64,000 nt of DNA from Azolla caroliniana (GCA_043228905.1 JBHGNT010000001.1:26164001-26228000), one strand, 5' to 3'. Positions 45,060 through 56,479 are shown, numbered from the stretch's first letter. Made by a program: numbers and translations. Notes: a model not told the origin generated them from the letters alone.

Positions 45060-46466
45060 CTAGATATAATCTTCTAAATTGCAATGCATCACGGGCAGGT
45101 CAGCTCTCTTCATTGCATCCAAAAACTCTTGGGCCTTACCAAATCTCCCATCTTTACAACATACTCTAATCAAGTTCTCATAGACATCTCGATCCGGTGA
45201 GATTTGTGCATCTTTCATCCTTGAGAAGAGTCTCAAAGCTTTAGTAGAATCACTCAACTCGACACACACTGAGAGGAATGCTTTATATACACGAAGATCA
45301 AGACAACAACCCATTTCTTCCATTTCCCAATAGATTGCCAATGCGTCTCTAGGTTTACCCATGCTCAATAGAGAAGTCACTACTAGTTCAAACATGATCA
45401 CATTGGGGAGAAAACCAGCCGATTTCCACCATGTGAAAAGGTTAGGCACAACTTCATACATTCTTGCCTTGCGACACGCCGCCATCACAGCCGTCACGTG
45501 TTCAAGTCCGAGCTTCAGTTCAGGGAAACCACCCATTTCTTTGAGAAGACTTTTAACCACGTTTCCTTGGTTGAGTCGGCTGGCAAGAAGGATAAGCTCG
45601 GCGTAAGAGGATTGACCGAGTGTGAAACCATAGTTTTTAGCCTCTTCTTTCACTAGCAATGCTTCGTGGAGGCGGCGTGCAAAGGCGAGGCCACGGATGA
45701 GAGCCCCGAAACGATCACGCATAGGATTTGAAGAAGTCGGGTCCATAGTCATGGTTGTATCCATCATCATCAGGAGGTTTCTTGCTCTATCTTCCATCGC
45801 AGCTTCGGCGAGGACTTGAATGGTGGATAAGAGGGTTCTTTCGTCGGGCCAAAGGTGGGGGTAATCTTGTTGCCACAAAAATGTTTCTAGTGCTAGAAGA
45901 GGCATCCCAGCTCGGCCGAGTTCACGGATCGTTCCCGATAACGATCCACGTTCTAGAAGGTGCTGCGATCCCCCGAGGACTTGCACAACATCACGGGAAT
46001 CACGGATATGGTCAGCCAAATGGGCAGGACAAAAGACCTTAGCCTTGGACATAGGCATAGACATGTGCATAGTTTTCTGGTACCTTTTGCGTGTGGGGGG
46101 AGAATCCATGGAACGGACTTTCTTCTGATTCCTTACCAGAGGTGGTGGGCGGTGTGTTGAGAAGGGTCTGGGTGGTCGATGGAGAAGGGAAGAGAGTATG
46201 TCGAGGTGCTCAGATGTCCATTCCTCCTCCTCCTCCTCCTCCTCCTCCTCCTTGCTTCTTGTATTGGGCACGGGCACGGGCATGGGCATGGGGGAAGTGT
46301 TGGAGATGGAGATGGCAGTGGACATTGATGAGAAAGGAAGCTCGGAAGAGCAAGAAGCTGAAGAGGAAGCGAGTGGGAGGCAAGATGGGTGTTTGACATG
46401 GGCACGGCCATGGCCAGGTACATGGGCCTGATGATGAGAGGTCACAGAGTGACAGAGATGATCCAT
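45060..46466 (-). CDS. P-type pentatricopeptide-repeat protein, 468 aa, intronless
   Basis: A single open frame from the ATG at 46,466. Residues 1-70 are rich in Ser, His and Pro and could be a transit peptide. An acidic run of about ten Glu, coded by a GAG microsatellite (46,220-46,250 on the plus strand as CCT), follows at about 73-82. From about residue 180 the sequence forms P-type PPR helices: TLLSTIQVLAEAAMEDRARN, RFGALIRGLAFARRLHEALL, AELILLASRLNQGNVVKSLL, then PNVIMFELVVTSLLSMGKPR, KAFLSVCVELSDSTKALRLF and ENLIRVCCKDGRFGKAQEFL. No E, DYW or SMR domain is seen. Expected role: organelle RNA processing or stability; the target is unknown. It is convergent with the PLS gene but belongs to a different PPR class, so they are not recent duplicates. 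Confidence 0.9.
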   Translation of the reverse strand: MDHLCHSVTSHHQAHVPGHGRAHVKHPSCLPLASSSASCSSELPFSSMSTAISISNTSPMPMPVPVPNTRSKEEEEEEEEEEWTSEHLDILSSLLHRPPRPFSTHRPPPLVRNQKKVRSMDSPPTRKRYQKTMHMSMPMSKAKVFCPAHLADHIRDSRDVVQVLGGSQHLLERGSLSGTIRELGRAGMPLLALETFLWQQDYPHLWPDERTLLSTIQVLAEAAMEDRARNLLMMMDTTMTMDPTSSNPMRDRFGALIRGLAFARRLHEALLVKEEAKNYGFTLGQSSYAELILLASRLNQGNVVKSLLKEMGGFPELKLGLEHVTAVMAACRKARMYEVVPNLFTWWKSAGFLPNVIMFELVVTSLLSMGKPRDALAIYWEMEEMGCCLDLRVYKAFLSVCVELSDSTKALRLFSRMKDAQISPDRDVYENLIRVCCKDGRFGKAQEFLDAMKRADLPVMHCNLEDYI

Positions 46467-46780
46467 TCCTTCTCTCTTGGAGGTTGGTTTGACACTTTGG
46501 TCGGGCTTTTGCTTGGGTGGTTGTCTACAATGTACATAGTATAGCTATTAATAATTATACATAGTTAGTAGGAAACTCCCATGGCACTCCACCTCGTCTC
46601 ACTACCGGAGAAGCCTAAGAGACACACGTAAAGATAGCCGAGGAAACTCCTGGGTACTCCACCCCCCAGCTAAGAGAGGCACATAGATAGCTGATTGAGT
46701 GAGTGAGTGATTGTGTATGTGTGTGAGAGAGTAGAGATCCTAGATGGATAGCTCAAATGGCGAGATTGTGTAGTGGTAGA
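46467..46780. promoter_or_regulatory. Upstream region of the P-type PPR gene
   Basis: About 300 bases, ending in the 8-base target copy GTGGTAGA (46,773-46,780) of the hAT-type element. The promoter is presumably here, but no clear TATA box was identified. Confidence 0.35.
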
Positions 46781-47256
46781 TAACAATCGGCAACGGTTCG
46801 GTTCGGTTTGAGAGAGTCCAAACCGAACCGTTTACAAAGGTTGAAACTTGAACCGAACCGAACCGTGAAACTGTTAAACCGAACTGTTAAACATTTTTCA
46901 AACCGTAAAACCATTAAACAGTAAAAACCGTAGTTTCGTGGTTCGGTTTCGGTTTTCAACATAGGTCTAATTTTTTATTTTTTAAAATTTATAATATTTC
47001 ATTATTTACAATTTTTAAGATGTTCCTAAAATGTGAGAATAAGATCTAAAGATGCGAAGATTGTTTAAAGACAATTTTTAAATTTTTTTAGAAAATTTAA
47101 AGTTTTTTTAATAAAATAAAATAAACAACCGTTAAACCGTTTAAACCACGGGATTTGACTGTTGAAATCGAACCAAAACCGAACCAAACTGTTAAGCTGT
47201 TAAACCGTGGTTTCACGGTTCGGTTCGGTTCAAACCGAACCGTTTGCCGATTGTTA
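46781..47256. mobile_element. Short hAT-type transposon (MITE-like), 476 bp
   Basis: Inverted ends TAACAATCGGCAA / TTTGCCGATTGTTA with GGTTCGGTTCGG and AACCGAACCG subterminal repeats. A perfect 8-base target duplication GTGGTAGA is present at 46,773-46,780 and 47,257-47,264. The centre is AT-rich and noncoding. The 8-base duplication and subterminal repeats indicate the hAT superfamily. It shares end structure and GGTTCGG-type repeats with 12,883-13,344. Confidence 0.88.
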
Positions 47257-47299
47257 GTGGTAGAGACAAAGGTCATGCTTCTAGGCCTTGCATTCCATT

Positions 47300-47470
47300 A
47301 GGGCACCTGGGAAAAGTAGGGGAAAAAGAGGCGTGATAGTCAAAGCCTTGAACCCAAGACCTTACACTCAGGCACCTAGAAAATTAGGGGAAAAAAACGA
47401 GGTGTGATAGTCAAGCCATGATCCCAGGACTTTATAGTTGGTAGCCTTATAACTTACCACTAGCGTAAGG
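47300..47470 (-). repeat. Duplicated SINE-like unit
   Basis: Two adjacent related copies, beginning GGCACCTGGGAAAAGTAGGG and GGCACCTAGAAAATTAGGGG. Each contains GTGATAGTCAA and a B-box-like stretch on the minus strand (GGTCTTGGGTTCAAGGC in one). An A-box-like CTAGTGGTAAG lies on the minus strand near 47,455. Interpreted as a tRNA-derived SINE with a partly duplicated body. Confidence 0.4.
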
Positions 47471-49284
47471 TAGTTTCACAAAAGAGAACCAAACAGAGAT
47501 ACTTTCAATTTGGTGATTTTCATTTGTGGCATGTCTATAGTGCAATTGCTTGATTTCCATCTTATTGAAGAACGCAACACAACTAGTGTATGCACAACAT
47601 TTAGAATAGAGTATCGATATATTTTTATCAACCATGAGAGGGCCAATTCTTATCTATGGGATCCAATCAATATGTCACATCACTTCCTTGAGTAGGGACG
47701 CTTACTTTGTGGCAAAACCTCTCTATGTGAAGATAAAAAAATGTGCTCACCCTTCTTGGTGGAGATTTGAGTATGAAACATACAATTAGCATACAAGTCT
47801 AACAAGGCATCATACTTCTTATGAATTATCTCATATCTTGAGCATGAAAGACAATAAGCGATATTCATCCTCCATGATTAGGTTTTCATTGCAATACCTT
47901 GCATATCTTCATACTTCAATGATGATGCCATGATGATACCTCGACACCTAACTTGTGTGAGCAAGTTCAAAGAAGTCTTGAGGCTCTATGAGAGCCGAGG
48001 CTCTTGGGTGTAGTAAGATGCAGATAGAGTTTAAGAATTTTTACTTTGTGTTGGGCCCAACATTCGTGATGTATTATTGTAAATTTGACATTTTAGTATC
48101 TTTTTACTTCATCCTTAGTGCTCTAGGAATCTATCCACAATGATCACATGCTTCATAGCATCACCTAAAACCTCCAAAAAAAGCTCTACTCCCCATTCTT
48201 ATATTATTTTATAATATCAAGCACCCAACAAGATGATCAAGTTAACTTAACTCTTTTCTTGGTTACCACCTAAATGGACCAAGTATTCATTTCTAATAAC
48301 ATGAAAGAATAAAATGTTAAGGATTTAATTCCTTTTTTTTGTGAAATTTCTCTATTCATTCCATGCAATAAGTGAGATAACATCAATCGCACCTCACGTA
48401 TCACTTTGGTGAATAGCATTTTTCCGAAGGGATTAACACGACTCATACATTGGAGCCTTGCACTAGGGAATCGCCTTCTGCTCGGTGGGCTAACAATGGG
48501 ATTGGGGAACATCACTCCCGAATGTCAAAGACCACATTACACATAAACATACAAGAGCACTTACCTCTCCACTCCATGCAACCACGAAGCCTTAGAGGCT
48601 TAATAACTTAATATAAATTAAGACACACTTAATCATTACACTAGTTAAGATATATGTTAGTCTCAATTAAATAGATAATCATTATATAAGAAACATAAGA
48701 GGCATTTCAATTAAATAGATAATTACTTCGCGAGAAACATGTATATCTCGATTAATTGGGTGAAAAAGCTACATGGAAGAAAGTGGCTCTTATTGGATGT
48801 AAAGGGGAGGGAATGAGGACAAAAAGGTTGCCCCAAAGACAGGGATCCAAAAGGTATTTTTTACATTAGGGCTCTTTCCCTTTTATGCAAGTTTGAAACC
48901 CTAAAGGCCCATTTCACATTACAATTCCATTGGTCATTGACCATTCCTACATAATAGTGGGTGGTTCCCCACAAACTACAATATAGGCTATAGGCATGTT
49001 TCTTGCATACATTTGGCTTGTGACCAAATGTTCAAATTGAAAATACTAAAACCTTATAGGTTTATGATATCTAAAGAAGTTTAACATTATTTCCATTAAC
49101 ATCCTCCACACCTATTGAGTGCTCCGTCCTCAAAGCATCAAAAGTGTGTTTTACTTCTTAAATATTGAAAACATTAAGAATCATAGCAAAATGTTCACCG
49201 AATTATGATCCTCTTTATTGATGTGGTGGTTGTAAATTGTAATTATTATTGAGATATGCTTTAACTACCATAGGATTTACTAAC
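47471..49284. other. Intergenic, AT-rich
   Basis: No gene or clear mobile element recognised. Confidence 0.5.
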
Positions 49285-49558
49285 ATCAACCTCACTTCCC
49301 ATTCTCATGGATCACTTTGGCGGCATTGATTCACATATTAAATTGTAGTGCATGTGTTAATGAATACATACATATATTGTATGGGCTATCTATGTAAATA
49401 ATTTTGTGTGCCTACAACAATGTTTCAGTCACTCTCTCATACTCTTCTATTAATGTGCTCTAAGCTTGCTTGTAATTCATATTTATTTTTTGCCTAAATC
49501 ATATGTTGTAATACGACATCTCAAACATCTAATGACCATTCAAGAATATAGGAAAGAA

Positions 49559-49629
49559 GGTTCCATGGAAACATGAACACAAGTTATGAGATTCAAAGTC
49601 CAAAATCTTAACCACTAGACTATGGAACC
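49559..49629 (-). pseudogene. tRNA-Gln-like unit, degenerate
   Basis: Full-length tRNA-Gln outline with intact acceptor ends GGTTCC/GGAACC and a TTG anticodon position. The T stem is broken. Confidence 0.6.
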
Positions 49630-49807
49630 ATTAAAAAAAGGTAAAGAAAAAAGACTACATGCTACATAATTATATTTTCGAGAAAGACAAACGCACATAA
49701 TTAAGCAACAAAAACATTGAATAACATCTCACATCCCATCCTAGTATATCACTTTGGTTGCATTTATTTTCAAATATGTAATAACTATTCAAGATAAGAG
49801 TCAAGAA

Positions 49808-49879
49808 GGTTCCAGTAAGACTTGAAATTGGGTTAATATATCCAGGGTTCAATGTCCTAACCATTGGACCATCAATCCA
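49808..49879 (-). pseudogene. tRNA-Gln-like unit, highly degenerate
   Basis: Recognisable from AATGTCCTAACCATTGGACC on the plus strand. The acceptor stem and anticodon region have decayed. Confidence 0.5.
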
Positions 49880-49939
49880 TAAAAAAGAAATCAAATTATA
49901 CCCCTCAAACATCAATATCACTCCAAATGTCGCTTGGAA

Positions 49940-50010
49940 GCTTCTACCGAGACTTGAACTCCAGTTACTGGATCCAAAGTTCAATGACCTAACCATTAGG
50001 CCATGGAACC
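49940..50010 (-). pseudogene. tRNA-Gln-like unit, degenerate
   Basis: The plus strand reads CTTCTACCGAGACTTGAACT through to CCATGGAACC. The D arm and T loop are preserved; the acceptor stem is mispaired. Confidence 0.6.
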
Positions 50011-50216
50011 ATTAAACAAAATAGCAAAGATAAAGCAAAGCACTTGGCCTAATCAAACATATAATGACTATTCAAGAAAACAGATTGCCATAGGCAAGTT
50101 ATACACAAGGATTGGAAGTTAAATTAAATAACATATATCTCACTTCCCATCCTCATATCACTCTGGTTGCGTAGATACTAAACCATATAGTGACCATTCA
50201 AGAAAGGAGTAGAGGA

Positions 50217-50287
50217 GGTTCCGTTGTGACTTGAACTCGAGTTATTGGATTTACTATCCAATGTGATAACCAATAGACCGTGGAACC
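50217..50287 (-). pseudogene. tRNA-Gln-like unit, degenerate
   Basis: 71-base unit with GGTTCC and GGAACC ends. The anticodon region is altered (TTTACTATCC on plus), so identity is lost. Confidence 0.55.
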
Positions 50288-51104
50288 ATTGATCATTTTA
50301 TGCCCCTAGTTTGGGTAACTAGTCATGCCCAAACAGAGTTAAAAGGATTCTTCACTTATACTCAGGTTACTAGACTATTGAACAATTAAAATACTCAAAT
50401 TAACATAGGATGGATACCTGATGATGTCAAGTTAGATTAAACACTACCTCACTTGCCATCCTCCTCCTATATCAAGTTGGTTGCATCCATACTCAAACAT
50501 ATAGTGAATATTCAAGAAGGATCCACAAAGACTTGACCTCAAAACTCAAGTTATTGGATTCAAAGTCCAATGTCCTAACCACTTGACCACAAGATGGTGT
50601 AGCTTCAATATTGGAAACTAGGATGGTGTTGAAACACCATTGAGGGTCTGAATTCCTATCCTATATTTCGATATCAAATATTAAGCCATAATAAAATTGA
50701 GAGATGTCAACATCATATAGTATCTAGGGGAGTAGCATAGTGAAGTGATACATTAGGATGGGATACTCAAACATATAGTGATGATTCAAGAAAAAGAGTG
50801 AAGAAGGTTCCATTGAGATTTGGGGGAGTAGCACAATGAAGTGGTACATGAGGATGGGATGCTCAAACATATAGTAACTATTCAAGAATAGAGTGAAGAC
50901 GGTTAAAATTGAGAGATGTCAACATCATATAGTATCTAGGGGAGTAGCATAGTGAAGTGATAGATTAGGATGGGATACTAGAACATATAGTGATGAAAAA
51001 GAGTGAAGAAGGTTCCATCGAGATTTGGGGAGTAGCATAGTGAAGTGGTACATGAGGATGGGATGCTTAAACATATAGTGACTATTCAAGAATAGAGTGA
51101 AGAA

Positions 51105-51175
51105 GGTTCCATCGAGATTTGAACTCCGATTACTAGATTCAAAGTCCAATGTGCTAACCACTAAACCATGGAAAC
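51105..51175 (-). pseudogene. tRNA-Gln(TTG)-like unit, class II
   Basis: TTG anticodon and class II D arm (GGTTAGCACA). The acceptor stem has a mismatch (GTTTCC against GGAACC) and there is no T run downstream. Confidence 0.65.
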
Positions 51176-51532
51176 AATAAAAAAAATGTATTTTTTCAAG
51201 TATCCCATACCTCAATGTATCACTTTCTTTCCATTGACACTCAACCATACAATGCCTATTCAAGAAAAGAGTCAAGCATCACTTTCTTTCCATTGATACT
51301 CAACCATACAATGACTATTCAAGAAAAGAGTCAAGCATCATTTTGTTTCCAATGATACTCAACCATACAATGACTATTCAAGAAAAGAGTCAATCAGGTT
51401 TCACAAAGCCTTCAACTCGAGTAATTGCATTCAAAGTCTTGTGATACACTGCAGGGTTAGTGGATTCAGAGTCTCGTTTATCACTGCATTGATACTCAAT
51501 GATACAGTCATTACTATACAGAAACTCACGCA

Positions 51533-51603
51533 GGTTCCACTAAGATTTGAACTCGGGTTATTGGATTCAGAGTCCAAAGTCCTAACCACTAGACCTTGGA
51601 AAC
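51533..51603 (-). pseudogene. tRNA-Gln(CTG)-like unit, class I, mildly degenerate
   Basis: CTG anticodon with intact stem. Mismatches are present in the acceptor and T stems, and only three T residues lie downstream on the minus strand. Confidence 0.65.
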
Positions 51604-52273
51604 ATTAGTTGAGTAAAAACTGAGTACGAAGATCAACATAGAGAAATGATACACAATGATGGGAAGTGACATAATCTAACTTCCCATCCTCATGTATCAT
51701 TTTGGTTGCATTGATGCTCAAACATATAATGACTATTCAAGAAACAATTCCACCAAGAGTTGAACTCACGTTATTTGATTCAAAGTCCAATGTCCTAACC
51801 ACTTGTCCATAGGATGGTATAGCTCCAAGATTGGAAATAGGATGGTCTGGAAATACCATGGAGGGTCTGAATCCGTATCCTACAATTCAATATCAAATAT
51901 TAAGCCATAATAATATTGAGAGATGTCAACATCATATGGTATCTAGGGGAGTAACATAGTGAAGTGATACATCAGAATGGGATACTCAAACATATAGTGA
52001 CGATTCAAGAAAAGCGTGAAGAAGGTTCCACCAAGATTTGGGGGAGTAGCATAGTGAAGTGATACATGAGGATGGGACACTCAAAGAGATAGTGACTATT
52101 CAAGAATAGAGTGAAGAAGGTTCCACCAAGATTGGGATACTCAAACATATAATGACGATTCAAGAAAAGCGTGAAGAAGGTTCCACTGAGATTTGGGGGA
52201 GTAGCATAGTGAAGTGATACATGAGGATGAGACACTCAAAGAGATAGTGACTATTCAAGAATAGAGTGAAGAA

Positions 52274-52344
52274 GGTTCCACCAAGATTTGAATTGTTGTT
52301 ACTAGATTCAAAGTCCAATGTGCTAACTACTAGACCATGGAACC
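52274..52344 (-). pseudogene. tRNA-Gln(TTG)-like unit, class II, broken T arm
   Basis: The acceptor and anticodon regions are recognisable, but the T stem (AATTGTTGTT on plus) cannot pair. Confidence 0.65.
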
Positions 52345-52524
52345 AATACCATACAATGACTATTCAAGAAAAGAGTCAAGCAAATTTCACCAAGTCTTTA
52401 ACTTGAATTATTGGATTCAAGGTCTTGTGATACACTACGGGGTAGGGTTATTGGATTCAAAGTCTCATTTATTACTGCATTGATACTCAACCATACAGTG
52501 ATTACTATCAACAAAAACTCACGC

Positions 52525-52596
52525 AGGTTCCACCGAGACTTGAACTCGGGTTATTGGATTCAGAGTCCAATGTCCTAACCACTAGACCACGGAACC
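52525..52596 (-). tRNA. tRNA-Gln (anticodon CTG), intact
   Basis: A 72-base minus-strand cloverleaf that includes the discriminator T typical of plant tRNA-Gln. The acceptor stem GGTTCCG/TGGAACC pairs fully with one G-T. The D arm GTCTAGTGGTTAGGAC is a perfect A-box region. The anticodon stem TTGGA/TCCAA holds loop CTCTGAA with anticodon CTG. The T stem CCGAG/CTCGG holds loop TTCAAGT. A TTTTT Pol III terminator lies 7 bases downstream (52,513-52,517). It should decode CAG. It is the best-preserved member of the array. Confidence 0.9.
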
Positions 52597-52641
52597 ATTC
52601 GATGAATAAAAAAGTGAGTACGAAGATGAACATAGAAAAAT

Positions 52642-52692
52642 GATACACAAGGATGGGAAGTCACATAATCTAACTTCCCATCCTTGTGTATC
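52642..52692. repeat. Perfect 20-bp inverted repeat (hairpin) in the array spacer
   Basis: Arms 52,642-52,661 and 52,673-52,692 are exact complements (GATACACAAGGATGGGAAGT), with an 11-base loop. It lies 46 bases upstream of the minus-strand tRNA-Gln at 52,525-52,596. Confidence 0.92.
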
Positions 52693-53323
52693 ATTTTGGT
52701 TGCCTTGATGCTCAAACATATAATGAGTATTCAAGAACCAAGACTTGAACTCAAGTTATTTGATTCAAAGTTCAATGTCCTTGTCCATAGGATGGTATAG
52801 CTCTAAGATTAGAATTGTGATGGTTTGGAAATATCATGGAGGTCTGATTCAAGAAAAGAGTGAAGAATGTTCCACCAAGATTTGGGGGAGTAGCATAGTG
52901 AAGTGATACACGAGGATGGGATACTCAAACATATATTTATTAGTGAAGAAGGTTCCACCGAGATTGGGGGAGTAGCATAGTGAAGTCATACATGAGGTAG
53001 ATAGTGACTATTCAAGGTTTCACCAAGACTTCAACTCGAGTTATTGGATTCAAAATCTTGTGATGTAGTGCAGGGTTATTGGATTCAAACTAGGTTATTG
53101 GATTCAAAGTCCAATGTGCTAACCACTAGACCATGGAACCAATAGATACTCAACCATGCAATGACAATTCAAGAAAAGAGTCAATCAGGTTTCACCAAGA
53201 CTTCAACTTGAGTTATTGGATTCAAAATCTTGTGATACAGTGCAAGGTTATTGGATTCAAAGTCTCGTCTATCAATGCATTGATACTCAACCATACTATG
53301 ACTACCATACAAAAACTCACACA

Positions 53324-53394
53324 GGTTCCACTGAGACTTGAACTCCGGTTATTGTATTTAGAATCTAATGTCCTAACCACTAGACCATGGAACC
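53324..53394 (-). pseudogene. tRNA-Gln-derived unit with CTA anticodon position, broken stem
   Basis: Class I unit with a TTTTT run downstream (53,311-53,315). The anticodon loop is TTCTAAA, but its stem is mispaired (TTAGA against TACAA), so it is probably a pseudogene. Confidence 0.65.
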
Positions 53395-53439
53395 ATTAGA
53401 TAAATAAAACAGTGAGTACAAAGACCAACCTAGAAAAAT

Positions 53440-53490
53440 GATACACAAGGATGGGAAGTCACATAATCTAACTTCCCATCCTTGTGTACA
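53440..53490. repeat. Inverted repeat in the array spacer
   Basis: Arms 53,440-53,459 and 53,471-53,490 match at all but one or two terminal positions. Same unit as at 52,642 and 57,195. Confidence 0.85.
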
Positions 53491-53907
53491 ATTTTGGTTG
53501 CATTGACACTCAAACATATAATGAGTATTCAAGAACCAAGACTTGAACTCAAGTTATTTGATTCAAAGTTCAATGTCCTAACCACTTGTCCATTGGATGG
53601 TATGCCCTAAGATTGGAAATAGGATAGTCTGGAAATACTATGGAGGGTTTGAATCCGTATCCTACAATTCATTATCAAATATTAAGCCATAATAATATTT
53701 AGAGATGTCAACATCATATGGTATCTAGCGGAGTTACATAGTGAAGTGATACATCAGGTTGTGATATTCAAACATATAGTGACGATTCAAGAAAAGAGTG
53801 ACGAAGGTTCCACTAAGATTTGGGGGAGTAGCATAGTGAAGTGATACACGAGGATGGGATACTCAAACATATATTTATTAGTGACTATTCAAGAAAATAG
53901 TGGAGAA

Positions 53908-53978
53908 GGTTCCACTTACATTTGAACTAGGGTTACTGTATTCAAAGTCCAATGTGCTAACCACTAGACCATGGAACT
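53908..53978 (-). pseudogene. tRNA-Gln(TTG)-like unit, class II, broken T arm
   Basis: The TTG anticodon is preserved. The T stem does not pair and the acceptor has a mismatch at its first pair. Confidence 0.6.
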
Positions 53979-54166
53979 AATAGATATTCAACCATACAAT
54001 GAATATTCAAGAAAAGAGTCAATCAGGTTTCACCAAGCCTTCAACTCGAGTAATTGAATTCAAAGTCCTGTGATACACTGTGGGGCGGGGTTATTGGATT
54101 CAAAGTCTCGTTTATAACCGTGTTGATACTCAACCATATGGTGACTACTACACACAAACTCACGCA

Positions 54167-54236
54167 AGTTCCATCGTACTTGAACTCGGGTGATTGGATT
54201 TAGAGTCCAATGTCCTATCCACTAGACTATGGAACC
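54167..54236 (-). pseudogene. tRNA-Gln-derived unit with amber (CTA) anticodon
   Basis: The anticodon stem TTGGA/TCCAA is perfect and the loop is CTCTAAA, giving anticodon CTA, one G-to-A step from CTG. The unit is one base short in the T arm, whose 3' strand no longer pairs, and only three T residues lie downstream. It is therefore probably non-functional. Confidence 0.7.
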
Positions 54237-54854
54237 ATTAGGTGAATAAAAATGTGAGTACGAAGACCAACATAGACAAATGGTACACAAGGTTGGGAAG
54301 TCACATAATCTAACTTCCTATCCACATGTATCATTTTGGTTGCATTGATGCTCAAACATATAATGACTATTCAAGAAAAGTCATTCCACCAAGACTTGAA
54401 CTCACGTTATTTGATTCAAATTCCAATGTCCTAACCACTTGTCCATCGGATGGTATAGCTCCAAGTTTGGAAATAGGAAGATGTGAAAATATCATGGAGG
54501 GTCTGAATCCCTATCCTACAATTCAATATAAAATATTAAGCCATAATAATATTGAGAGATGTCAACATCATATGGTATCTAGGGGAGTAACATAGTAAAG
54601 TGATACATTAGGATGGGATACTCCAACATATAGCGACGATTCAAAAAAAGAGTGAAGAAGGTTCCAACGAGATTTGGGGGAGTAGCATAGCAAAGTGATA
54701 CATGAGGATGGGATACTCAACCATATAGTTATTAGTGACTATTCAAGAAAAGAGTGAAGAAGGTTCCACCGAGATTGGGGGAGCAACATAGGGAAGTGAT
54801 ACATGAGGATGGGATACTCGAACATATTGTGACTATTCAAGACTAAAGTGAAGA

Positions 54855-54926
54855 AGGTTCCACCGAGATTTGAACTCGGATTACTGGATTCAAAGTCCAA
54901 TGTGCTTACGACTTGACCATGGAACC
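54855..54926 (-). tRNA. tRNA-Gln (anticodon TTG), class II, possibly functional
   Basis: The acceptor (GGTTCCA/TGGAACC), anticodon (loop CTTTGAA) and T (CCGAG/CTCGG) stems all pair, and the discriminator is T. The D stem has a mismatch, the A box deviates (GTCGTAAG instead of GTGGTTAG) and no T run follows, so expression is doubtful. Confidence 0.55.
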
Positions 54927-55160
54927 AATAGAAAATTGTAAATAACATCTCATACCTCACACGTATCACTTTGTTTGCATTGATTCTCAACCATACAATG
55001 ACTATTCAAAAAAAGAGTCAACCAAGTGTCACGAGGACATCAACTCGAGTTATTGGATTCAATGTCTTTTTATACACAACGGAGTTATTTGATTCAAAGT
55101 CTCGTTTATTACTACATTGATTCTCAACCATACAGTGATTACTATGAAAAAAACTCAAGT

Positions 55161-55232
55161 AGGTTCCACCGAGACTTGAACTCAGGTTATTGGATTCAAA
55201 GTCCAATGTCCTAACCACTAGACCATGGAACC
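55161..55232 (-). tRNA. tRNA-Gln (anticodon TTG), intact
   Basis: All four stems pair. The acceptor GGTTCCA/TGGAACC is perfect, the D arm is GTCTAGTGGTTAGGAC, and the anticodon loop CTTTGAA lies in a TTGGA/TCCAA stem. The T stem CTGAG/CTCGG has one T-G pair. Discriminator T. A seven-T Pol III terminator starts 8 bases downstream (55,147-55,153). It should decode CAA and, by wobble, CAG. Confidence 0.88.
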
Positions 55233-55361
55233 ATTAGTGGTATAAAAAAAGCGAGAACATTGATCAACATAGAAACAATATACACAAGGATGGGAAGTCA
55301 CATAATCTCACTTCTTATCCTCGTATATCATTTTAGTTGCATTGATGCTCAAACATATAAT

Positions 55362-56001
55362 TGTTGTAGACAGCGCTCGGCCACAACCGAGGAATAGGAT
55401 CTACTCACAGAAAACGGGAAATACAAGAATGCACGAAAACAATAAAGAGAAGGGTACACTGGATGTTTTACGTGGAAAACCCTAAATGGGAAAAACCACG
55501 GGAGTGCAAGACTCCAACTATCACTATACGCGGGGAATGTACATGGCGAGCTGCAAGGCGACGACCTTGAGCTCGCTGTCCTCGCCACAGGCGGCGGTAT
55601 TACACAGAGGCGTCGACCTCTTCCTTCCTCTTTCTCTCTCACTCTCTCTCGGCTGCTCTCACTTCGCTTCCTCTCAGTGGAAAACAGAAAAATGAGCAAC
55701 AACATAAAACTGTTTGCCCTAAGTCATACTTATACACATATGACTTTCGGGCTATTTACAAATATAGCCTCAAGGGCCCTTGGCAAACATATTCACAAAT
55801 ATGTCCCCGCATCCGGATCTCTCTCCGGGTACATTCGTCATCCGGCTCCGTAACCGGGGTCTTCATCATCCGGATCCGTATCCGGGTACTCTTCATCCGG
55901 CTTCATGCCGGGTACTCTTCATCATCCGGTTCCGTAACCGCAACCGGGCTTGCCGTCATTCATCTCCGGACATCCCATCCGGAGGGACCGAAATCCCAAC
56001 A
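55362..56001 (-). mobile_element. Solo LTR of a Tork-like element inside the tRNA array
   Basis: A 640-base TG...CA LTR on the minus strand (starts TGTTGGGATTTCGG, ends GTCTACAACA). It has a perfect target duplication ATAAT (55,357-55,361 and 56,002-56,006). Its R/U5 end matches the element A LTR (CTCGGTTGTGGCCGAGC). Its U3 holds degenerate CATCCGG...CCGGGTAC repeats, the counterpart of the 54-base repeat in A. No internal region remains, so it arose by LTR-LTR recombination. The uninterrupted target is seen in neighbouring array units. Confidence 0.93.
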
Positions 56002-56479
56002 ATAATGACTATTCAAGAAAAGATTCCACCATGACTTGAACTCAAGTTTTTTGATTCAAAGTCCAATGTCCTAACCACTTGTCCATAGGATGGTATAGCA
56101 GATTGGAAATAGGATGGTCTGGAAATACTATGGAGGGTTTGAATCCGTATCCTACAATTCAATATCAAATATTAAGCCATAATAATATTTAGAGATGTCA
56201 ACATCATATGCTATCTAGGGGAGTAACATAGTGAAGTGATACATCAGGATGGGATACTCAAACATATAGTGACGATTCAAGAAAGTGTGAAGAAGGTGCT
56301 ACCGAGTTTTGGGGGAGCAACATAGTGAAGTGATACTCAAACATATAGTTATTAGTGACTATTTAAGAAAAGAGCGAAGAAGGTTCCACCGAGATTGGGG
56401 GAGCAGCATAATGAAGTGATACATGAGGATGGGATACTCAAACATGTTGTGACTATTCAAGAATAAAGTCAATGAAGAA

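Noticed and set aside
53324-53394. A second amber-suppressor tRNA (CTA)
   Set aside because: The anticodon stem is mispaired, so I treat it as a decayed copy despite the downstream T run.
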